Shown here: one piece after another, positions 4,869 to 10,239 of the stretch | Numbering within the stretch: position 1 is the stretch's first letter | How the letters are laid out: each line of letters opens with the position of its first letter | Position numbers and translations under genes: made by a program | Notes under the pieces: generated by a model | What the model saw: the letters and a program-made list of their open reading frames with translations, nothing else | Database searches by the model: none | Told to the model about the DNA's origin: nothing | Source: Thermoplasmata archaeon | GTDB taxonomy: Archaea > Thermoplasmatota > Thermoplasmata > Lutacidiplasmatales > UBA184 | Assembly: GCA_030042955.1 (NCBI GenBank) | Contig: JASHYQ010000264.1 | Coordinates: 1 to 10,239 of the forward strand | Direction: 5' to 3' | Length of the DNA stretch: 10,239 nucleotides

Positions 4869-6911
4869 TCACACGGCGGCGGCCCGGCGCCGACCGGGGA
4901 CGGCGGCGTGGCCACGTTTGATCTCGCGGATCCGGTCCCGGATGCGCGCCGCCTCCTCGAAGTCGAGCCGCTCGGCCGCGAGGCGCATCTCCTCCTCGAG
5001 GTTCGCCAGCAGCAGGGGCATCTTGTCCTTCCAGTACTTCCCGAGCCCCGAGGTCGAGAGTTCGCCCGACGGGGCGCCTTCGGCCGGGGCGAGCAGGGAG
5101 CGGACCTCCTTCTGCACCGACTCGGGGACGATCCCGTGGACCCGGTTGTAGTCGAGCTGGGCGGCGCGTCGGCGGGCCATCTCGTCCATCGCCCGCCGCA
5201 TCGACCCGGTGACCCGGTCGGCGTAGAGGACCACCTTCCCTCGCTCGTTCCGGCTCGCCCGCCCGGCGGTCTGGACGATGGACGTCTCGCTGCGGAGGTA
5301 CCCCTCCTTGTCGGCATCCAGGATCGCGACGAAGCTCACCTCGGGCAGGTCGAGGCCTTCCCGCAAGAGGTTGATGCCGACCAGGATGTCGAACTGGCCG
5401 AGCCGGAGGTCGCGGAGCACCTCGACCCGCTTGAGCGTCTCGACCTCCGAGTGGAGGTATCGGACCCGCAGGCCGAGCTTAGCGAGGTAGCTCGCGAGCT
5501 CCTCGCTCGTCCGCTTGGTGAGGGTCGTGACGAGCGCGCGGTCCTCGCGCTCGACGCAGGCCCGCAGCTCCCGGACCAGGTCCTCGATGTGTCCCTTGAG
5601 CGGGCGGACCTCGATCGGAGGGTCCACGAGGCCGGTGGGACGGATCACCTGCTCGACGAGGCCCTTGGAGACCTTCCGCTCGAACGGGCCGGGGGTCGCG
5701 GAGACGAAGACGGCCTGGGGGACTCGGGCGAGGAACTCCGGGAACGTCAGCGGGCGGTTGTCGCGGGCGGAGGGGAGGCGCCACCCGAACTCGACGAGGT
5801 TGTCCTTGCGGCTCCGGTCGCCCTTGTGCATCCCCTGGAGCTGGGGAATGGTGACGTGGGACTCGTCCAGGAAGACGAGCATGTCCTTCGGGAAGAAGTC
5901 GAGGAGGGTGTACGGCGGTTCCCCCGCTTTGCGTCCGGCAAAGTAGCGGGCGTAGTTCTCCACGCCGGTGCAGTAGCCCGTCTCGCGGAGCATCTCGAGG
6001 TCGTAGTTGACCCGGCCCTTCAGGCGCTGGGCCTCCACGATTTTCTCGGCACGGACCAGCTCGGCGACGCGCTCGTCACGCTCCTGCTCGATCTCGGTGA
6101 GGATGCCCCGCATGCGCTCGTCGATCGTGAGGAAGTGCGTGGCAGGGAACACGGTGAGCTGGTCGAGTTCGCGCGTCTCCTCCCGCGTGACCGCGTCGAG
6201 TTCCACGATCGCCGAGATGGTCCGCCCGTCCAGGACGACCCGATGGACGGTCTCGCCCGCTCCCATGATGTCGATGGTGCCGCCCCGGACCTGGAACCGT
6301 CCACGCTTCAGCTCGACATCGTTGCGTTGGTACTTCATCCGGACGAGCTGGTCCAGGAGCTCCTGGCGGCCGACCTCCTGCCCGAGCCGCAGGCCGACCA
6401 CGGAGGCCCGGTAATCCTCGGGGGAGCCGAGGCCGTAGATGCAGCTCACCGACGCGACGATCAGCACATCCCGGCGGGTGAGGAGCGCCTGGGTGGCACG
6501 GTGACGGAGCCGGTCGATCTCCTCGTTGATCGACATGTCCTTCTCGATGTACAGGTCGATCTGGGGGACGTACGCCTCGGGCTGGTAGTAGTCGTAGTAG
6601 CTGACGAAGTACTCGACCGCGTTGCGAGGGAAGAGGGCTCGGAACTCGCTCACCAGCTGCGCCGCGAGGGTCTTGTTCGGGCTCACGACGAGCGTTGGAC
6701 GCTGCAGTCGCTGCACGGTGTGCGCCATCGTGAACGTCTTGCCGCTGCCCGTGACCCCGAGCAGGGTGACGTACTTCTCCTTCCGATGGAGCCGGGCGAC
6801 CACCTCGTCGATCGCGGTCGGCTGGTCCCCCTGGGGGACCATGTCCGTCTCGAGTTCGAACCGCCCCGGTAGCGAGGGGCTCTCCTCCGACGCGAGACGG
6901 TTCGGGCTCAT
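4869..6911 (-). CDS. uvrB: UvrABC excision nuclease subunit B (UvrB)
   Basis: 680 aa, normal length for the family. UvrB is the damage-verification helicase of nucleotide excision repair. It is loaded by UvrA and recruits UvrC to incise both sides of the lesion. Domains: helicase domain 1 with Walker A GVTGSGKT (52-59) and LVVSPNKTLAAQL (74-86); the beta-hairpin region VSYYDYYQPEAYVP (103-116) that probes DNA; motif II DESH (349-352); domain 3 with GINLLREGLDLPEVSFVAIL and motif VI QTAGRASRN (547-555); and a C-terminal UVR motif (NLEEEMRLAAERLDFEEAAR) for UvrC contact. The ATG overlaps the larE stop (ATGA) and has GGAGG 4 nt upstream (6920-6916). Archaeal UvrB is generally regarded as acquired from bacteria. 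Base composition matches the neighbours, so any transfer is old. UvrA and UvrC are not in the window. Confidence 0.97.
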   Translation of the reverse strand: MSPNRLASEESPSLPGRFELETDMVPQGDQPTAIDEVVARLHRKEKYVTLLGVTGSGKTFTMAHTVQRLQRPTLVVSPNKTLAAQLVSEFRALFPRNAVEYFVSYYDYYQPEAYVPQIDLYIEKDMSINEEIDRLRHRATQALLTRRDVLIVASVSCIYGLGSPEDYRASVVGLRLGQEVGRQELLDQLVRMKYQRNDVELKRGRFQVRGGTIDIMGAGETVHRVVLDGRTISAIVELDAVTREETRELDQLTVFPATHFLTIDERMRGILTEIEQERDERVAELVRAEKIVEAQRLKGRVNYDLEMLRETGYCTGVENYARYFAGRKAGEPPYTLLDFFPKDMLVFLDESHVTIPQLQGMHKGDRSRKDNLVEFGWRLPSARDNRPLTFPEFLARVPQAVFVSATPGPFERKVSKGLVEQVIRPTGLVDPPIEVRPLKGHIEDLVRELRACVEREDRALVTTLTKRTSEELASYLAKLGLRVRYLHSEVETLKRVEVLRDLRLGQFDILVGINLLREGLDLPEVSFVAILDADKEGYLRSETSIVQTAGRASRNERGKVVLYADRVTGSMRRAMDEMARRRAAQLDYNRVHGIVPESVQKEVRSLLAPAEGAPSGELSTSGLGKYWKDKMPLLLANLEEEMRLAAERLDFEEAARIRDRIREIKRGHAAVPGRRRAAAV

Positions 6912-7738
6912 CGAGCCTCCGTGGCACGGGAGCGCGCGCCTCCGTAGCCGAGCGGGTCGATCGATACCGGAGCGAACCCGAGCGCTCCCACCTGGGCCAG
7001 GACCTCCGCCGCCATGGCCGGTGAAGCGAGGCGCGCGACTTCGGGTGGGTCAACCTCGATCCGGGCGGAGCCGCCCCGGACCCGGACGCGGACGCGGCAG
7101 AATCCCCGGTCGAGCAGAATCGCCTCCGCGGCCTCGATGCGAGCGAGCAGATCGGCGTCGATCGGGTCCCCGTGCGCCACGCGCGAAGCCAGGCACGCAT
7201 CGGAGGGCGCTTCGGCGTTCGGGAGCCCCCGGGCTCGCGCCGCTCTCCGGACGTCGGCCTTCGTCCACCCGCCCCAGACGAGGGGGTGCTCGAAGCCGGC
7301 CTCGTTCATGGCGCGCAACCCGGGCCGGTCGTCCGAGAGGTCGTCGAGATGGACCCCGTCGAGGTACCGGTGGAACCCCCGTGCTTCCCCGAACTCGCGC
7401 AGCCGCCCGGCCTCGACGGACCGGCAGAAGTAGCATCGGTCCGAGGGGTTCGCCCGGTACTCCGCCCGTTCGAGGGGGTTCGCCGTCACGAGGTGGTGCT
7501 CGATCCCGATCTTCCGTCCTACGGCCCGGGCCCGTTCGAGCTCCGCATGGGAGACCGACGGACCGGTGAGCGTCACGGCGGTCACCCGAGGGCCGAGCGC
7601 GTCGTACGCCAGCGCCGCGACGAGCGCGGAATCGACCCCTCCGGAGAGCGCGACGACCGCCGGGCCTCCGAGCCGGATTCGCTCCATGAGCTCGGCCTCC
7701 GAGCTCGCCGAGCGGGGGAAAAGGACCGGTTGGGCCAT
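6908..7738 (-). CDS. larE: LarE-type PP-loop ATP-dependent sulfur transferase
   Basis: 276 aa, normal for LarE. The PP-loop SGGVDS (32-37) adenylates a carboxylate, after which sulfur is inserted. In lactate racemase maturation LarE thiolates pyridinium biscarboxylate to build the nickel-pincer cofactor. Cysteines: RCYFC (C102, C105), C182 in the family motif SDACLASR, and C214. C182 aligns with the catalytic, sacrificial Cys176 of Lactobacillus plantarum LarE. The added CxxC matches the LarE subgroup in which three cysteines hold a 4Fe-4S cluster, allowing catalytic rather than sacrificial sulfur transfer (family knowledge). LarB and LarC are not nearby, so the real acceptor is unknown; a role in tRNA or another cofactor's thiolation is possible. 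It is first in a three-gene operon with uvrB (ATGA overlap) and diverges from the PPC-domain gene. Confidence 0.8.
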   Translation of the reverse strand: MAQPVLFPRSASSEAELMERIRLGGPAVVALSGGVDSALVAALAYDALGPRVTAVTLTGPSVSHAELERARAVGRKIGIEHHLVTANPLERAEYRANPSDRCYFCRSVEAGRLREFGEARGFHRYLDGVHLDDLSDDRPGLRAMNEAGFEHPLVWGGWTKADVRRAARARGLPNAEAPSDACLASRVAHGDPIDADLLARIEAAEAILLDRGFCRVRVRVRGGSARIEVDPPEVARLASPAMAAEVLAQVGALGFAPVSIDPLGYGGARSRATEAR

Positions 7739-7766
7739 GGGACCCTTCCTACGCCGGGGGAGAGGG

Positions 7767-7778
7767 AAAACAGTATCT
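7767..7778. promoter_or_regulatory. Shared AT-rich promoter island between larE and the PPC-domain gene
   Basis: The 69-bp divergent spacer (7739-7807) has one AT-rich patch, AAAACAGTATCT, centred almost exactly midway. It lies about 36 nt from the plus-strand ATG at 7808 and about 35 nt from the minus-strand ATG at 7738. Read either way it offers a weak TATA-like core (AGTATC / GATACT). A single patch serving both directions would imply short leaders. Neither start has a strong Shine-Dalgarno sequence. Confidence 0.4.
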
Positions 7779-7807
7779 CTCGCCGCTCTCCCTCCCGGTG
7801 TGAGAGT

Positions 7808-8245
7808 ATGCAGGCCGTACGCGAAGGCACCCGCTGGGTCCTACGGCTCGACGACGGCCAGGACCTCTTCGATGCCCTGACCGAATTCGCTGAACGGGAG
7901 CACGTCGGCGCCGGCGCCGTGCTCCTCGGCATCGGGATGTTCCGCCGGGCGACCTTCGGGTACTGGGACGGTCAGCAGTACCAGCCCCAGGAGCTCACGG
8001 CACCTCACGAGGTCGTCGCGCTCCACGGAACGATCGCCCGCGCCGAGGGCCACCCGTCGATCCACCTCCACGGGGCGGTGGCGGGACCGGACCATCGCCT
8101 CGTGGGAGGGCACCTCCTGAAGGCGACGGTCGGGATGCTCCAAGAGGTGGTCGTCGAAACCTTCCCGAACCACACGTTCGGCCGACCGCTCGTCGAGAGC
8201 CGGGGACTCCGCATGCTCGACCTCGAGCCGGGCCCGGACCCCTGA
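7808..8245 (+). CDS. PPC domain (DUF296) protein
   Basis: 145 aa, a single-domain PPC (plants and prokaryotes conserved) protein of usual prokaryotic size. The fold spans nearly the whole chain: a start typical of the family (REGTRWVLRLDDGQDL, 5-20), GAGAVLLGIGMFRRATFGYWD (34-54), then the conserved histidine pattern IHLHGAVAG (H86, H88) and GGHL (H102). In prokaryotic members these His residues form a metal (probably zinc) site, and the proteins form trimers. Their biochemical role is unknown; in plants the same domain is fused to AT-hook DNA-binding proteins. No AT-hook or membrane segment is present here. The open frame extends upstream over larE, but ATG at 7808 fits the family N-terminus and falls just after the AT-rich island. 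lhr follows 50 bp downstream. Confidence 0.85.
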   Translation: MQAVREGTRWVLRLDDGQDLFDALTEFAEREHVGAGAVLLGIGMFRRATFGYWDGQQYQPQELTAPHEVVALHGTIARAEGHPSIHLHGAVAGPDHRLVGGHLLKATVGMLQEVVVETFPNHTFGRPLVESRGLRMLDLEPGPDP

Positions 8246-8246
8246 A

Positions 8247-8279
8247 CTCGGCCCGACACCCCTTTCCGCTCGGCCCGAC
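8247..8279 (+). repeat. 11-bp direct repeat pair in the PPC-lhr spacer
   Basis: CTCGGCCCGAC occurs at 8247-8257 and again at 8269-8279. The copies are perfect and spaced 22 bp start to start, about two DNA turns. They fill most of the 50-bp spacer just before the lhr start at 8296. A tandem operator for a dimeric regulator is possible. In such GC-rich DNA a chance duplication is also possible. Confidence 0.45.
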
Positions 8280-8295
8280 TCTCTTCTGGTCCTCC

Positions 8296-10239
8296 ATGGC
8301 CGCCGAACCTCCCCTCCTCCTACCCGGAATCGACCCCCGCCTCGCGGAGGCCGTGGCCCGTCGGGGGATTCGGGAACCGACCGAGATCCAGCGCCTCGCC
8401 CTTCCGCTCCTGGAGGGGGAGGCCGACGCGCTGCTCCTCTCCCCGACCGGGACCGGAAAGACGGAGGCGGCCTTGCTCCCGCTCCTCTCCCGACGCCTCG
8501 CGGACCCGAGTCCTGCCGTCTCGATCCTGTACGTGACGCCGCTGCGGGCCCTGAACCGCGACCTGGAGCATCGGCTGGTCGCGCTCGTCGAGGAGGTGGG
8601 GCTCACGGCGGCCGTCCGCCATGGCGACACGACCGCGGCCTCTCGGCTAGCGCAGTCCCGACGACCTCCCGACCTGCTCCTCACCACGCCCGAAACCCTT
8701 CAGGTCCTGCTGGTGGGCCGGAAGCTACGCGAGTCGCTGCGCAACGTCCGGACGGTCGTGGTCGACGAGATTCACGAGCTTGTCGGCTCGGACCGCGGGG
8801 CGCAGCTCGGCCTCACCCTCGAGCGCCTGGACGACCTCACCGGCCGCCGGGTCCGACGGATCGGGCTCTCCGCGACGGTGGGGAACCCAGCGGAGGTCGC
8901 GCGCTTCCTCTCGCCCGAACCCCGTCTGGTCGAAGTACGCTCGGCGCTCCAGCGGCGGGTCCTCGACCTCTCCGCGCGGCGGCCCGGAGAGAACTACCCT
9001 CCCCTCGACCCCGAGCTCCTCCGCGACCTGAAGGCCGACGCCCCGCTGCTCGCGGCGCTCCGCACGGTCGAGGAGGAGGTCCGCGCCCACGCGACGACGC
9101 TCGTCTTCGTCAACACGCGACCGACCGCCGAAGGGCTCGCCGCCCGCCTGGGCCGTCTCGCCCCCGACCTCTCCGTCGCGGTCCATCACGGGTCGCTCTC
9201 GCGCGAGATGCGGGAGGAGGCCGAGCGGGCGTTCCGTGAAGGCCGGCTACGCGCGCTCGTCGCCACCTCCTCGCTCGAGCTCGGGATCGATATCGGGGCC
9301 GTCGACCACGTGATCCAGTTCGGCTCACCGCACCAGGTCGGTCGGCTCGTCCAACGGGTCGGCCGTTCGGGCCACCGGCAGGACCGGGTCATTCACGGGA
9401 CCGTTCTGGCGCTGGACGACGATGACCTCGAGGAGTCGGCGGTGCTCGCGCGACGCGCGGACGAGGGGCTCGTGGAGCCGGCCTCGTGGCGTACCCGCAA
9501 TCGCCTGGCGGCGGCCCAGCAGGTCTTGGGGTCGCTCCGGGCCGAGGGCGTGGTCGTCCCGGACCGGCTGGTCGCGGTGCTCGGCCGCGCCACCGCGGCG
9601 AAGGACCTCTCCCGGCCCGACTGGGATGCGCTCTTCGACTACCTCGTCGCGTTGCGGCTGGCGAAACGACTCGAGGACGGACGGATCGCGCCCGGCCGCG
9701 GTACCCTCGCGCGGTTCTACGCTGCCCTCTCGCTCATCCCGGACGAGCGGACCTACCGACTCCGGGACATCGCGACCCGACGCCTGATCGGGACGCTCGA
9801 CGAACGGTTCGTCCTGACCCAGATCCTGGCGCAGCCGGAGGAGATCTTCCTGCTCCACGGAAGGACGTGGAAGGTGGTCGAGTACCGGGACGGCGAGCTC
9901 CTCGTGGAGACCGTGCAGGAGATCGGTTCGGAGCCTCGATGGGCGGGGGAGGACCTCCCGGTCCCGTTCGACGTTGCGCAGGAGATCGGGCGCCTGCGTC
10001 GTGAGGGCGGGTTCGAGCGGTATCCGATCGGACCGGTAGAGCAGCGCCGACTCGCCGGACGACGCGAGGCGGCGATCGCGGTGGGCTCGTTCCCGACCGA
10101 CCAACGCGTCACCGTCACCCCGCGGGGACGGGTCGTGGTTTATGGCGCGTGCTTCGGGACCCGGACCAACGAAACCCTGGCGCTCGCCGTAGCGGGCCTC
10201 CTCACCGCACGGCTCGGGGCCCGTACCGAGGTCGTCTCC
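8296..10239 (+). CDS. lhr: Lhr-family superfamily 2 helicase (3' end beyond window)
   Basis: 648 codons are open to the right edge; archaeal Lhr proteins are typically about 850-950 aa, so the C-terminus is missing. Lhr is a 3'-to-5' DNA-translocating helicase implicated in recombination and repair; some members act on RNA:DNA hybrids or with uracil-DNA processing. Motifs: an early REPTEIQ Q-motif-like segment; Walker A SPTGTGKT (49-56); VTPLRALN; motif II DEIH (157-160) followed by ELVGSDRGAQL; motif III SAT (192-194); FVNTR; ATSSLELGIDIG (323-334); motif VI QRVGRSGHR (353-361). A winged-helix and Lhr-core region follow (about 390-648). The ATG at 8296 gives an N-terminus right before the Q-motif-like segment. 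No Shine-Dalgarno or good TATA is seen, so it may be read through from the PPC gene. I verified the reading frame codon by codon without a stop. Confidence 0.92.
   Translation, partial: MAAEPPLLLPGIDPRLAEAVARRGIREPTEIQRLALPLLEGEADALLLSPTGTGKTEAALLPLLSRRLADPSPAVSILYVTPLRALNRDLEHRLVALVEEVGLTAAVRHGDTTAASRLAQSRRPPDLLLTTPETLQVLLVGRKLRESLRNVRTVVVDEIHELVGSDRGAQLGLTLERLDDLTGRRVRRIGLSATVGNPAEVARFLSPEPRLVEVRSALQRRVLDLSARRPGENYPPLDPELLRDLKADAPLLAALRTVEEEVRAHATTLVFVNTRPTAEGLAARLGRLAPDLSVAVHHGSLSREMREEAERAFREGRLRALVATSSLELGIDIGAVDHVIQFGSPHQVGRLVQRVGRSGHRQDRVIHGTVLALDDDDLEESAVLARRADEGLVEPASWRTRNRLAAAQQVLGSLRAEGVVVPDRLVAVLGRATAAKDLSRPDWDALFDYLVALRLAKRLEDGRIAPGRGTLARFYAALSLIPDERTYRLRDIATRRLIGTLDERFVLTQILAQPEEIFLLHGRTWKVVEYRDGELLVETVQEIGSEPRWAGEDLPVPFDVAQEIGRLRREGGFERYPIGPVEQRRLAGRREAAIAVGSFPTDQRVTVTPRGRVVVYGACFGTRTNETLALAVAGLLTARLGARTEVVS

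Noticed and set aside
4816..4872. Earlier GTG start for the winged-helix regulator overlapping the uvrB stop
   Set aside because: The overlap is attractive, but the extra codons have weaker G/C third positions and give a Pro/Leu-rich stretch before an otherwise normal N-terminus. It is kept as an alternative only.
4908..6872. 654-codon open frame on the plus strand opposite uvrB
   Set aside because: UvrB on the other strand is unmistakable. The plus frame is rich in Val, Leu, Asp, Glu and Arg without recognisable motifs, and is an antisense shadow typical of high-GC genes.
1..10239. CRISPR array, mobile element, defence island or novel multi-gene system
   Set aside because: No regularly spaced repeats, transposase, integrase or terminal inverted repeats are seen. 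All full-length genes fall in known families.

Overview
The window looks like a piece of a high-GC archaeal chromosome. The evidence is a tRNA-Trp gene with an intron after position 37 and no encoded CCA, TATA-like boxes about 26-37 nt upstream of starts, a probable leaderless start at btuF, an archaeal Lhr-type helicase, and a winged-helix regulator of a mostly archaeal family (COG1497-like). UvrB fits mesophilic or moderately thermophilic euryarchaea that acquired bacterial UvrABC. Proteins are Arg-rich and Lys-poor, as high GC predicts, but lack the strong acidity of haloarchaea. I favour a high-GC Thermoplasmatota-like lineage, but this is inference: no phylogenetic marker here is decisive.

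Layout. At the left edge there is probably the N-terminus of a membrane protein on the minus strand (1-122). The intron-containing tRNA-Trp gene lies on the minus strand at 275-438. Diverging from it, an operon-like plus-strand block at 568-4011 encodes a complete BtuF-BtuC-BtuD type ABC importer for cobalamin or a related metal chelate: a membrane-anchored binding protein, a FecCD-family permease, and an ATPase with an extra C-terminal domain. Converging on it is a tightly packed minus-strand operon, larE - uvrB - HTH regulator (7738 down to 3958). larE and uvrB share an ATGA overlap, and the regulator's last 54 nt overlap the end of the ATPase gene. Diverging from larE across a 69-bp spacer is a small PPC/DUF296 protein gene (7808-8245), followed by a large Lhr-family helicase gene (8296 to the right edge, truncated).

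How the genes work together. The BtuFCD block is self-contained and would import a corrinoid or siderophore-like ligand. Compared with E. coli BtuCDF, as I recall those sequences, both docking Glu of the binding protein and all three docking Arg of the permease are replaced here, so this pair seems to have abandoned the usual salt-bridge interface. The minus operon combines a sulfur-inserting PP-loop enzyme, excision repair and a regulator. The link is unexplained, and neither UvrA/UvrC nor LarB/LarC is in the window. The tRNA-Trp intron carries two stretches complementary to its own splice junctions and anticodon arm, reminiscent of the box C/D guide introns of euryarchaeal tRNA-Trp, but the boxes are degenerate.

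I saw no CRISPR array, insertion sequence, integrase, riboswitch or clear poly-T terminator. The content is mostly core metabolism and repair rather than a mobile island.
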